Assembly: GCA_032161045.1 (NCBI GenBank)
Contig: JAVHTH010000044.1
Length of the DNA: 17,558 nt
DNA from: Fervidibacter sinensis
GTDB lineage: Bacteria > Armatimonadota > Fervidibacteria > Fervidibacterales > Fervidibacteraceae
Strand: one strand, 5' to 3'
Shown here: piece by piece, positions 1 to 7,011 of the stretch
Layout: each line of letters begins with the position of its first letter
Position numbering within the stretch: the first letter of the stretch is position 1
Position numbers and translations under genes: made by a program
Notes under the pieces: model-generated
Database searches by the model: none
What the model saw: only the letters and a program-made list of their open reading frames with translations
What the model was told of the DNA's origin: nothing

Positions 1-73
1 AAACCAAACACCCACACCCGATTGCCCCCAAAACGACACCGATGACAATTTGGTTTCGTCTTCGTTCGTCCAT
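1..73 (-). CDS. N-terminus of a membrane-anchored protein, probably a paralogue of the next gene (partial)
   Basis: A minus-strand reading frame starts with ATG at 73-71 and is open to the left edge, giving about 24 residues (MDERRRNQIVIGVVLGAIGC followed by GCLV). A GGTGA ribosome site lies 6-7 bases upstream. A charged N-terminus followed by the start of a hydrophobic segment suggests a signal anchor. The stretch GAIGCGCLV resembles GASAAFGCSCLI in the intact gene at 127-675, so I infer a tandem paralogue, about 53 bases downstream of it and in the same direction. Only the first residues are visible, so the function cannot be confirmed. Confidence 0.6.
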   Translation of the reverse strand, partial: MDERRRNQIVIGVVLGAIGCGCLV

Positions 74-126
74 TCAGGTTCACCTTCACAGCCATACTGT
101 TGGCATGAAGTAATTGCGTGGATAGG

Positions 127-675
127 TCACTCTAAAGTTTGGCTTTTAAAAATCCGCCGGGATGAACTTTGACTGAGCAACTTGGCATGACCATCAACAA
201 AAGTCACAACGGCGCACTTCTCATGCCGAAACGCCAAACTCTGACCATCATCAGCGTGATTTCGCTGACCTTTGGTTGAGTCAAAAATCATCGGCGTAAT
301 TTGAGGCTGAGGGATGGTTGACAGTTTGCGATTACTCAAAGGTCGGAAAAATGCGTAGCCGTATTCAAGTTCAGGAGCGGATGGGCATTGCAAATGCGGG
401 TGTTTCAAATAGGGTTGAATTAAGTCCATCCATTGTGAGGAAGGTGGCAATCTGCTGTCGTGATCAGAAGCATACAGAGCCAAAGCCGATTTAATTTGCT
501 TTTGGTTGTCAATGCAACCAACCACACGAGCATCTTCCCTTGCGTGCAAGAAAAGTCCATAAAAAATGACTGTTCCAATTGCGAACAGAATCAAGCAACT
601 GCACCCAAATGCTGCTGAAGCACCGCTAATCATCTCTTGGCATGTCCTTTGCTTTTTCGTCCCCATTACCTGCAT
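127..675 (-). CDS. H-X9-DG pseudopilin-like membrane protein without a prepilin cleavage motif
   Basis: This protein of about 182 residues has a hydrophobic segment at residues 24-44. It is followed by AREDARVVGCIDNQKQIKSA, which aligns well with AREKARQSACLNNVRQMGLA of the true pseudopilin at 7239-7961. The C-terminus carries H151-X9-D161-G162, the signature shared by many pseudopilin-like proteins of Planctomycetota and Armatimonadota. The usual FTLIE processing motif before the membrane segment is missing, so it is probably an uncleaved membrane-anchored relative. I chose ATG at 675 because a GGGGGAG ribosome site lies 6 bases upstream; TTG at 690 and ATG at 666 are alternatives. It follows the remnant at 851-991 and precedes another probable paralogue. 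Its cargo or role is unknown. Confidence 0.75.
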   Translation of the reverse strand: MQVMGTKKQRTCQEMISGASAAFGCSCLILFAIGTVIFYGLFLHAREDARVVGCIDNQKQIKSALALYASDHDSRLPPSSQWMDLIQPYLKHPHLQCPSAPELEYGYAFFRPLSNRKLSTIPQPQITPMIFDSTKGQRNHADDGQSLAFRHEKCAVVTFVDGHAKLLSQSSSRRIFKSQTLE

Positions 676-747
676 TACCTGCTCCCCCAACTTTGAAGTT
701 TGAGCCGTGAAGAGCCAGGTAGTGCAAATATTGTAAATGACGCAAAA

Positions 748-800
748 GTAGGGGCGGACAAAGTCCGCCCGCTTTTTGGGCGCATTTTATGCGCCCCTAC
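748..800. repeat. Two-hairpin palindromic repeat, copy 1
   Basis: Two perfect 8-bp stems with three-base loops lie side by side: 752-759 pairs with 763-770 (loop AAA), and 778-785 pairs with 789-796 (loop TTT). In addition, the outer 9-mers 748-756 (GTAGGGGCG) and 792-800 (CGCCCCTAC) are perfectly complementary, so an alternative closed fold exists. A second copy with compensatory stem changes is at 11343-11398. The first stem is followed by GCTTTTT, so it could terminate plus-strand transcripts, although no plus-strand gene lies just upstream. It is probably a dispersed intergenic repeat. Confidence 0.85.
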
Positions 801-850
801 TAACATCACTTACAACTTGCTCACCTACCAAGAGCCAAATCGGGTGTCCC

Positions 851-991
851 TCAAGTATTGCCATCGTGACCTTTACCAAACTTCTTGACATGCCTATCCA
901 CAAAGGTCACGACGGCAATACTTGTGTGCCGAGATACTAAACTTTGACTGTTGTCGGCGTAGTTCTGCTGACCTTTTGCCCCAAATTTCAT
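851..991 (-). pseudogene. Decayed remnant of an H-X9-DG pseudopilin-like gene
   Basis: The minus strand reads MKFGAKGQQNYADNSQSLVS then RHTSIAVVTFVDRHVKKFGK, which aligns with MIFDSTKGQRNHADDGQSLA then FRHEKCAVVTFVDGHAKLLS of the gene at 127-675. Only this C-terminal part is recognisable. The conserved DG is DR here, and the frame ends soon after in a segment created by an inverted copy (see 852-924). The 46-codon frame is formally open from ATG 991 to TGA 851-853, so a translated microprotein cannot be excluded. The lost N-terminal half and altered motif argue for a relic of tandem duplication. Confidence 0.7.
852..924. repeat. 23-bp inverted repeat inside the remnant gene
   Basis: Positions 852-874 and 902-924 are inverted copies matching at 22 of 23 positions, separated by 27 bases (875-901). 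The right arm lies over the codons of the H-X9-DG region of the remnant reading frame, and the left arm is its reverse complement. This fits a local inverted duplication that destroyed the 3' end of the gene. As RNA it would form a long hairpin on either strand. Confidence 0.8.
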
Positions 992-1067
992 TCGCTTACT
1001 CTCTCCCCATTTGCCCACCGACTTTAGAACCTTTACATCGGCTTGCTCACCTGTTGCATAATTGTAA

Positions 1068-1086
1068 CGGCAGCGGGGCGCTGCCG
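1068..1086 (+). promoter_or_regulatory. Small hairpin immediately before the NfeD-like start codon
   Basis: CGGCAGC (1068-1074) pairs perfectly with GCTGCCG (1080-1086) around a GGGGC loop. The stem ends at the edge of the GGTGA ribosome site (1086-1090) of the gene starting at 1097, so it could affect translation or be a processing site. A regulatory role is inference only. The surrounding 691-1096 stretch has no convincing intact gene; it holds the repeat at 748-800 and the remnant at 851-991. Confidence 0.4.
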
Positions 1087-1096
1087 GTGACTGAAA

Positions 1097-1765
1097 ATGG
1101 GATGGTTGACATTGCCGAATGTTTACTTGACGATGTTCTTTGCGGGGTTGGGCATCACCGCTTTAATGTTGTTGTTCGGGTTGACCCACGACTTTCTTGG
1201 ACACTTCGGCGATTTCGGCGACCACGATATCTCTGGCGGTCACGATGTTGGAGCAGACCACGATGTCAGTGGCGACCACGATGTTAGCGGTCACGATGTT
1301 GAAACCAGCCACTTCAATTTCCTCCACTGGCTCAGCACACTTTTTAGCCCTCTGATGCTTTCCGTTTTCCTCACTGTCTTTGGTGGCATCGGCTACTTGT
1401 GTTCTCAAACCCCCGGCTTGAGTTTGCCAATTGTCAACATCCCGCTTGCCGCATTCGCTGGCTTGTTTGCAGTCTTTGGCTTGCTCATGCCTTTCCGAAG
1501 GTGGTTGCAACGGATGGAAAGCACAAGTCACCCGACTATGCACGACCTCGTCGGATTGATTGGAGAAAGCCTATCACCAATCCCACCTAACGGGATCGGT
1601 TCAATTGCTTATGTCTTCAACGACATCCGTCACACCGCACCTGCAAGAAATCAATCCGACAAGCCAATTCAGCGAGGCACGCCTGTGCGAATTATTGGGG
1701 TTGCGGGTAATTTGCTTTTGGTTGAAAGCGCCGAAGAGCGAATGAAAGTGTGGGAGCAAATCTGA
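1097..1765 (+). CDS. NfeD/YqiJ-like membrane protein with C-terminal OB-fold, flotillin partner
   Basis: This 222-residue protein has hydrophobic segments at about residues 8-28, 82-102 and 114-132. The C-terminal part (about 149-212) is beta-rich and resembles the OB-fold domain of NfeD/YqiJ proteins (GLIGE near its start, GTPVRIIGVAGNLLLVE near its end). Such proteins are usually encoded next to flotillins and are thought to work with them in membrane microdomains; here the flotillin starts 16 bases after the stop. Residues 41-68 are an unusual His/Asp-rich run of GHDV, DHDVSG and similar units, plausibly metal-binding. ATG 1097 has a GGTGA site 6 bases upstream. The family call rests on architecture plus neighbour. 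Confidence 0.8.
   Translation: MGWLTLPNVYLTMFFAGLGITALMLLFGLTHDFLGHFGDFGDHDISGGHDVGADHDVSGDHDVSGHDVETSHFNFLHWLSTLFSPLMLSVFLTVFGGIGYLCSQTPGLSLPIVNIPLAAFAGLFAVFGLLMPFRRWLQRMESTSHPTMHDLVGLIGESLSPIPPNGIGSIAYVFNDIRHTAPARNQSDKPIQRGTPVRIIGVAGNLLLVESAEERMKVWEQI
1231..1311 (+). repeat. In-frame repeats encoding a His/Asp-rich loop
   Basis: Near-repeated codon blocks of the form GAC/GGT-CAC-GAT-GTT/GTC (plus AGT/AGC-GGC) occur at least five times and encode GDHDIS, GGHDV, ADHDVSG, GDHDVSG and GHDV. They form the loop between the first and second hydrophobic segments of the NfeD-like protein. The near-identical codons suggest expansion by slippage or unequal recombination rather than chance. Confidence 0.75.
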
Positions 1766-1781
1766 AGGAGGGAGAAAATTC

Positions 1782-3269
1782 ATGGTTGGCGCTCAATTTC
1801 AGTTCTCAGCGATGGTCGGGATAGGCATTGCGTTTGTCGTCCTCGTGGTGCTCATGTTCATCGTTTCAAGGTGGCGAAAAGTCGGTCCAAACGAAGCGCT
1901 CATCATTTCAGGAATTGGCAAAAGAAGGGGCTTCCGAATTGTTCAAGGAGGCGGGACTTTCGTTTGGCCCGTTTTAGAGCAGGTTCAAACTTTGTCCCTT
2001 GAAGTCATGACCCTTGATGTCAATGTCGTTGATGTCTACACCGTTTATGGCGTCCCAGTCACTGTTGACGGAGTTGCTCAAGTCAAAGTTCGCGGCGATG
2101 AAACGGCAATCGCCACAGCAGCGGAACAATTCCTCGGCAAGACACCCGAGCAGATTCGCGAGATTGCCCGACAAACCCTTGAAGGTCACTTGCGCGCCAT
2201 CGTTGGCGCAATGACTGTTGAAGAACTTTACCGAAACAGGGACGCTTTTGCTCAAAGGGTTGCTGAAGTTGCCGAGAGCGACCTTGCCAACATGGGCTTG
2301 ACAATCGTTTCGTTCACTATCCGAGACATTCGTGACAAGCAAGGCTACCTTGATGCGCTTGGTCGCCCACGAATTGCGCAAGTCAAACGGGATGCCAGAA
2401 TCGCAGAAGCCGAAGCGGAAAGGGATGCGACAATCCGAGCAGCACAGGCACAACAGGAAGCAAAAACCGCTGAATATGAGGCTCAAACAAAGATCGCTGA
2501 GGCAAAGCGGGATTTTGAAATACGCCAATCTGAGTATCAGGCTCAAGTGAACCAGAAAAAAGCGGAAGCCGACATCGCTTACGATTTGCGAAAATACCAA
2601 CTTGAGCAGGAACTCAAGCGCGAGCAGGTTAAAGTGCAACTCGTTGAGAAAGAAGCGTTGATTGAAGTTCAGGAGAAGGAAATCGTGCGCCGAGAGAAGG
2701 AACTTGACGCAACCGTCAGAAAGCCTGCACAAGCGGAGGCGGACAGAATCCGAATGATCGCCGATGCGGAAAGATACCGAACTGTCGCCCAAGCGGAAGC
2801 GGAAGCAGAGTCCAGAAGAAAAACTGGAGAGGCAGAAGCACAAGTCGTTCAAATTCGCGGTCTCGCTGAAGCGGAAGTCATTAAGGCGAAAGGTTTGGCT
2901 GAAGCGGAAGCGGAAAAGGCTAAGGGTCTTGCTGAAGCCGAAGTTATCCGAGCGAAAGGTCTTGCAGAAGCGGAAGCGATGATGCGAAAGGCTGAAGCGT
3001 GGCGTGCATACAACCAAGCGGCAATCAGCGAAATGTTCATTGAGCGCTTGCCAGAAATCACTCGCGCCCTCGCCGAACCGCTGAGCAAAGTTGACAGGAT
3101 TGTGGTTATCAGCAACACAGGGGATGGAGTTGGTGCATCCCGAATAACTCAAGACATCGTGAACATGATGGCACAAATTCCGCCAGTGCTTGAATCTCTG
3201 ACTGGCATAAATGTTCGCGACCTAATTTCCCGTCTGCCGAGCATCCAACAGCAGCAACAGCAAGAGTAA
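1782..3269 (+). CDS. Flotillin-family SPFH protein
   Basis: This 495-residue protein has one N-terminal membrane segment (about 12-29), an SPFH/band 7 domain (about 31-200) including RDIRDKQGYLDALGRPRIAQ, and a long charged coiled coil (about 200-410). The coil ends in repeats of KGLAEAE type (AEAEKAKGLAEAEVIRAKGL), typical of flotillins (YqiK/FloT/FloA-like). Flotillins form large oligomers that scaffold membrane microdomains. The C-terminus has a conserved-looking helical region (INVRDLISRLPSIQ) and a glutamine-rich tail. An excellent AAGGAGGG site precedes ATG 1782. It is the second gene of a unit with the NfeD-like protein, the usual partner. The family assignment is secure; the microdomain cargo is unknown. 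Confidence 0.93.
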   Translation: MVGAQFQFSAMVGIGIAFVVLVVLMFIVSRWRKVGPNEALIISGIGKRRGFRIVQGGGTFVWPVLEQVQTLSLEVMTLDVNVVDVYTVYGVPVTVDGVAQVKVRGDETAIATAAEQFLGKTPEQIREIARQTLEGHLRAIVGAMTVEELYRNRDAFAQRVAEVAESDLANMGLTIVSFTIRDIRDKQGYLDALGRPRIAQVKRDARIAEAEAERDATIRAAQAQQEAKTAEYEAQTKIAEAKRDFEIRQSEYQAQVNQKKAEADIAYDLRKYQLEQELKREQVKVQLVEKEALIEVQEKEIVRREKELDATVRKPAQAEADRIRMIADAERYRTVAQAEAEAESRRKTGEAEAQVVQIRGLAEAEVIKAKGLAEAEAEKAKGLAEAEVIRAKGLAEAEAMMRKAEAWRAYNQAAISEMFIERLPEITRALAEPLSKVDRIVVISNTGDGVGASRITQDIVNMMAQIPPVLESLTGINVRDLISRLPSIQQQQQQE

Positions 3270-3286
3270 TTTTGCGGAAGAAATTT

Positions 3287-4006
3287 TCACCGCATCGGCA
3301 TTTGTTGCAATGCCTGACCGAAGGCTTTGGCGAAAGCCTCTGCTATCGCTTGCAAGAATTGCTTGAACTGAGGTCCAACCGATTTGAGGAAACTTTCGGC
3401 AATCAGAGGACCAGATTTCTCCATGTCAACTCGCCAGAAGATGTAGTTTTCCTTCACCAAGACAAAGGGCAATTCAAGTTTGCTCGGAATTCCAAACGCA
3501 GCAGCAATCTTGGGGTCAAATCCTTCTTGCGCTGAAAGGTCGGCTTCCAACTTGGCAATCACTTGGTCGCCCGATTTTTCAACTCCGATAACACGGGTGG
3601 GGACGCCACGACCAGAGGTTAATCCAACCAGCGTGATTTTGTCCCTGTCCTTCGCAACAACGAGTTTCTTTATTGCCTCCCTATCACCTTTTGAAAGTGC
3701 GTCTGCGAATCTCTTGGCAACTTGTTGAGGCGAGTTGAGAAACGCGAGAACTCCAACAGCGCCTGCTGTTACGCTTAACAGGAGAAGTGGCACTAAGACG
3801 ACAAACACGGGGAATCGGCGAGATGATGCACCCACTTGCGGCGAAGTCATTGGGCGAACAGGAGTTTGCTGTTGCTGGCGTTGCAAAGCAGGTGGAACTT
3901 GCGGCGTCGCTGTCACTCCCATCGCTCCACTCTTCAAAGGCGCAAGGCACTTCCAACAATAAACTCGGTCGTCGGCGTTTTCAACGCCACAGCGAGGGCA
4001 TTTCAT
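3287..4006 (-). CDS. Zinc-ribbon, single-pass membrane protein with extracytoplasmic domain
   Basis: This 239-residue protein begins with a four-cysteine zinc ribbon (C3, C6, C17, C20; CPRCG...CWKC), then a Pro/Gln-rich linker (about 31-62), one membrane segment (about 65-90) and a C-terminal domain of about 145 residues. The section after the membrane, SPQQVAKRFADALSKGDREA, resembles the start of NTF2-like/DUF4878-type domains that follow lipoprotein or membrane anchors; that link is tentative. A GGGAGGTGA site lies 7 bases before ATG 4006. It converges with the flotillin gene (17 bp apart) and lies 162 bp downstream of the DUF6785-like gene on the same strand. No specific function is known. 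The zinc ribbon plus membrane layout recurs in the protein at 14520-15998. Confidence 0.75.
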   Translation of the reverse strand: MKCPRCGVENADDRVYCWKCLAPLKSGAMGVTATPQVPPALQRQQQQTPVRPMTSPQVGASSRRFPVFVVLVPLLLLSVTAGAVGVLAFLNSPQQVAKRFADALSKGDREAIKKLVVAKDRDKITLVGLTSGRGVPTRVIGVEKSGDQVIAKLEADLSAQEGFDPKIAAAFGIPSKLELPFVLVKENYIFWRVDMEKSGPLIAESFLKSVGPQFKQFLQAIAEAFAKAFGQALQQMPMR

Positions 4007-4168
4007 TGCCCCTTCACCTCCCTTCCTTGCGTCACATACCTAAATTTTTGTGCCTCTCTTGCGAAAACGCTACCACAAGGTTTTGATTGCTAATCTGCAA
4101 AAGTGATGCTGAGGCACTGAAAAGTTGGGAGACCGAACTTTCAAAAGAGCCGAAAAAATTTTTTGCTT

Positions 4169-6178
4169 TCACGGCAAGAAGTTGTAAGCAGGTTTCTTTT
4201 GCCAACAACCCCAAAGCGACCAAAAACTGCCCATCAAGTAGTCGCCAAGCACTAAGCCCATGAAGAAGGGTGTCGCTTGACGATGCATCGCCAACCCGCC
4301 CCAACGAATGAGCGACGCTTTCAAAAGCCAAGCCACAAAAAGTGAAACCCAAAACAAGTTCATGCTCCAACTTCCTGAAACGACAAAGCCTGCTGGGTGA
4401 AGTGGGAAGTTGAAATGGTTGTGCAAAGTTGACAGCAAAAAGGTTTGAGTTAAGCCCCAAAGGATCGCGAAAAGGGAAGCCCAGCCAAAACCTGTCGGCG
4501 AATAGCGGTAAGTGTCCAACTGCCGAAAAACTTCCATGCCATACCAAGGTCGCCCACCAAACTGAAACGATGCCCTCAACAAAGCCCAAGCCCCAAAACC
4601 GTAACCGAGCAACCAACCGACAACGCTCGCCTTCATCGCAACCCTCATCTCAACCTTATCCGTGCCCCGTGTCCTGTGTTCCATATCCTGCAATTGTTTT
4701 TCCAGCCACATGCCTTCCAAGATGTGAGGCATCGGATGTCCACGATATGCTCGGTTGAAACCGCCAAAAATTGTCAAGAAGCAAAGATCTCGCATTGACA
4801 AATTCCTGCTGCCTGAAACGAAAAGCAACATGCGGTCAGGACCTGCGAAATGCAAATCGTGAACGGGCGAACCCAACTGCGCACGAATGCGAGCGATTCC
4901 GATGGCTATCAAGAAGTAGCCCGCAAAAAACAACATTGCAAGCCACCAACTCATTCCTTGCTGGACACACAAAATTGTCAAGCCAACGAAACAAGCGACG
5001 AACCCTAACGCCCAAACCGTTTCGGAACGGAAGGAAGTTTGTGTTTCAACATCGGTTGCAACATCAACTTTCAAATTTGCATTTGCCCCTTTGTCTTTCA
5101 CTCGCTTGAACTCTTTCACTCCTGCACGCTTATACGCCTGCACGCCTGCACGCTTACACGCTTGCACGCTTCCCTTTAACTTCGGCATCAACGCCAGCAA
5201 CGCCCAACAAGCATAAGCGCCAAATTGTTGCTCTTCAGCGTAAGGGAATCTTGGCAATCCCCACCATCCCGTCATCGCTGCCAAAACCCGTTCAATTTTC
5301 CAGACGAGGTAGAAGACCCAGCAAGAAAGTGTCAAGTCAAGTGGCATCAAGAAACCTAATCCAACACCGAAAGGCAACAAAGTTATGGGCGTCCAGCCAA
5401 TGGCGTTGAGTGGTCGGTTCGGGAAGAAGGGACTTAGGTCAAAAAGCCAACCGCCCATGCTGGGTATGTTTGGGTAAAGGAAATGCAAACCGTTGAGCAA
5501 GTTCATGAACGCAGCCAAGCAAAAACCTGCCCAGAAAACTTTTTGGCGAAGCAAAGGCAAATTCGGCGTCATAAGTTCCAGCGGAATTTGAGCGATGGGG
5601 TAACTGAGCCTCGCCTTTTCAGTCCAATCACGGAGGAAGAGACCGCAGAGGCATAACATACCTAAGCCCAGCAAAAACAAAAATGAGCCCCACCAAATCA
5701 ATGCGGGCAACCAACCTTGAACCGCATCCCAACGCTCAAAAGTTGCCAAACCCGTATAGAAGCCACGCAAAGCATCTTTGTCCCAAACAACAAGCAAGCG
5801 AGGCAGGTGAGGCAAAATCGTGACATCCCAGTCATTTCCCTGACCTGCGAACCAGATGGGATGAGCGATGACGGACAAAAGCGGTTGAAGCAAATCCAAT
5901 CCGAAAACGGCAGATGCCACCGAGAGGCTGACATAAAGCCAAAGGAGACTTGAAGGTGAAAGCGAACGGCGAAACAAAATTCGTGTCAGTTCGTTAACGA
6001 GTGCAACTGCAAAAATCGTAGCGACCACATTAACGAACAGGGAGACCGTTGACGGTCGCATCTGCCCCGTCATCAACCCGTAAGCGTCCCAAAGGGCATT
6101 GAGGGCGATGAAGACTACAACGAGCAAAACTGTCAACAGCCCCACCGTCCATGATTGATGTCTCGTTGCCCGTTCCAT
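4169..6178 (-). CDS. DUF6785/DUF6784-type polytopic membrane protein
   Basis: This protein of about 669 residues has many hydrophobic spans (roughly a dozen or more). The conserved-looking N-terminal half includes NALWDAYGLM, LVNELTRILFRRSLSPSSLL and HPIWFAGQGNDWD. The C-terminal part contains HDLHFAGPDRMLLFVSGSRN and GGFNRAYRGHPMPHILEGMW. From memory this is the layout of the uncharacterised DUF6785/DUF6784 family common in Armatimonadota and Planctomycetota; no activity is established to my knowledge. I chose ATG 6178 because GGAGGG lies about 8 bases upstream; the frame extends to 6253 without a comparable site. A cytoplasm-compatible Lys/Arg-rich stretch (residues 336-360) is encoded by an 8-bp tandem repeat at 5098-5171. 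Confidence 0.8.
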   Translation of the reverse strand: MERATRHQSWTVGLLTVLLVVVFIALNALWDAYGLMTGQMRPSTVSLFVNVVATIFAVALVNELTRILFRRSLSPSSLLWLYVSLSVASAVFGLDLLQPLLSVIAHPIWFAGQGNDWDVTILPHLPRLLVVWDKDALRGFYTGLATFERWDAVQGWLPALIWWGSFLFLLGLGMLCLCGLFLRDWTEKARLSYPIAQIPLELMTPNLPLLRQKVFWAGFCLAAFMNLLNGLHFLYPNIPSMGGWLFDLSPFFPNRPLNAIGWTPITLLPFGVGLGFLMPLDLTLSCWVFYLVWKIERVLAAMTGWWGLPRFPYAEEQQFGAYACWALLALMPKLKGSVQACKRAGVQAYKRAGVKEFKRVKDKGANANLKVDVATDVETQTSFRSETVWALGFVACFVGLTILCVQQGMSWWLAMLFFAGYFLIAIGIARIRAQLGSPVHDLHFAGPDRMLLFVSGSRNLSMRDLCFLTIFGGFNRAYRGHPMPHILEGMWLEKQLQDMEHRTRGTDKVEMRVAMKASVVGWLLGYGFGAWALLRASFQFGGRPWYGMEVFRQLDTYRYSPTGFGWASLFAILWGLTQTFLLSTLHNHFNFPLHPAGFVVSGSWSMNLFWVSLFVAWLLKASLIRWGGLAMHRQATPFFMGLVLGDYLMGSFWSLWGCWQKKPAYNFLP
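5098..5171 (-). repeat. 8-bp tandem repeat inside the DUF6785-like gene
   Basis: Read on the minus strand, units AAGCGTGC, AAGCGTGT, AAGCGTGC, AGGCGTGC, AGGCGTAT and AAGCGTGC run from 5171 to 5124. They are followed by more diverged units AGGAGTGA, AAGAGTTC and a 10-base AAGCGAGTGA. Because three 8-bp units equal 24 bases, the protein shows an 8-residue period (VQACKRAG, VQAYKRAG, VKEFKRV). Any change other than a multiple of three units would shift the frame, so the tract could be a contingency-type locus. Confidence 0.85.
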
Positions 6179-6298
6179 TTTAGCGCCCTCCGAGCAGGAA
6201 AACAACGAGATGGCGAGTTCGGCGGAAATTGAATCCTTAAATTTTGGCGGCAAATTGCCACAAAATCGCCGTTGACAAAATGGTTCGGCGTGCTTTTT

Positions 6299-6361
6299 GC
6301 GGAGGGCAAGCCTCTGGCTTGCCGGAAATTTTTTGGGGCAGGACGGTAGCCCTGCTCTCCG
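6299..6361. repeat. Palindromic intergenic repeat pair in the 6179-6464 gap
   Basis: GGCAAGCC (6305-6312) pairs perfectly with GGCTTGCC (6316-6323) around TCT. After a T-rich spacer, GCAGG (6338-6342) pairs with CCTGC (6351-6355). Read in reverse, the first unit has the same frame (CGGCA-GCC-AGA-GGC-TGCC-CTCCG) as the last hairpin at 12629-12647, but its stem differs by a compensated pair. It sits between divergent genes starting at 6178 and 6465. The rest of this 286-base gap shows no gene or clear promoter. Confidence 0.75.
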
Positions 6362-6464
6362 AATGGTTTTGATTCGGCGTCAACTTAGCCCATAAACACA
6401 GTGCAAGGATTTCTACAAAGCCGAACCTATCAGCGATGTAACACTTTGAAGGGAGGTGCCAGCG

Positions 6465-6977
6465 ATGCGATTGGTAGGCGCTTGTTGCTTGTTGGCAGTT
6501 GCGGTTTTGCTTCTCGGGTGTACAAATCGTCAAGGCACTGTCGTTAATCGCTCCACTTCTTTTGAGACGAGCACCGATGAAGGTGCCATCCTTGACTGGG
6601 TTGAGGCTTTGGAGACAGAGTTGAGACAGAGTCCCCGACCCTTCACCGACGATGAGTGGACAAAGGTTAAGCAACTTTGTGAAAACAGCGACCCGGGAAT
6701 TCGCATTGTTGGGCTTTATTTGTGCGGGTTCGCCAGAAACGACCCCAATCGGCGTTCTGAAGCCATTCAAATTGCCAAGAACTTGTTGAGCGACCAAGAG
6801 CCAAATGTCCGAGCCAGCGCTATTCTGACGCTACACGACTTAGACGCCCGCGAAACTGCTTCCGAGATTAAAAGTTTGCTGAACGATGCTGACAAGCATG
6901 TCCGTGAAGACGCAAACGCTGTTTTACAAGCATGGGGATATTCAGTTTCTGAACCAGTCTCACAACCGACGGAATAA
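6465..6977 (+). CDS. HEAT-repeat lipoprotein
   Basis: This protein of about 170 residues starts with MRLVGACCLLAVAVLLLGC, a lipoprotein signal peptide with lipobox LLGC, so the mature protein should begin with a lipidated cysteine. The rest is helical with HEAT-like repeats: VKQLCENSDPGIRIVGLYLC, AKNLLSDQEPNVRASAILTL and IKSLLNDADKHVREDANAVL. HEAT repeats usually serve as protein-binding scaffolds. I chose ATG 6465 because GGGAGG lies about 8 bases upstream; GTG 6456 lies within that site and is unlikely. It is a single gene, divergent from the DUF6785-like gene and convergent with the small membrane protein at 7012-7179. Binding partner unknown. Confidence 0.82.
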   Translation: MRLVGACCLLAVAVLLLGCTNRQGTVVNRSTSFETSTDEGAILDWVEALETELRQSPRPFTDDEWTKVKQLCENSDPGIRIVGLYLCGFARNDPNRRSEAIQIAKNLLSDQEPNVRASAILTLHDLDARETASEIKSLLNDADKHVREDANAVLQAWGYSVSEPVSQPTE

Positions 6978-7011
6978 AATTGTCAACACCGGCATGCTTG
7001 CAGTTTTCCCT

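Noticed and set aside
700..888. Plus-strand frame of 62 codons across the two-hairpin repeat
   Set aside because: It consists mostly of translated palindrome and remnant sequence, with no ribosome site or family resemblance.
1974..3176. Long minus-strand open frame of 400 codons opposite the flotillin gene
   Set aside because: Its composition (Phe/Leu/Arg/Cys-rich runs) mirrors the GAAGCGGAAG-type repeats of the flotillin coiled coil. It has no recognisable domain, and the plus-strand protein is a clear family member.
4153..4166. A6T6 tract after the DUF6785-like gene as a terminator
   Set aside because: It is a short AT palindrome without a GC-rich stem before a T run, so it is not a convincing intrinsic terminator.
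4032..4616. Minus-strand frame of 194 codons at the end of the DUF6785-like gene
   Set aside because: It overlaps the confidently assigned gene on the same strand in another frame and shows no family or ribosome site.
6237..6797. Minus-strand frame of 186 codons over the HEAT lipoprotein
   Set aside because: It runs antisense through a gene with a lipobox and HEAT repeats, and through the palindromic repeat at 6299-6361; it has no recognisable motif.
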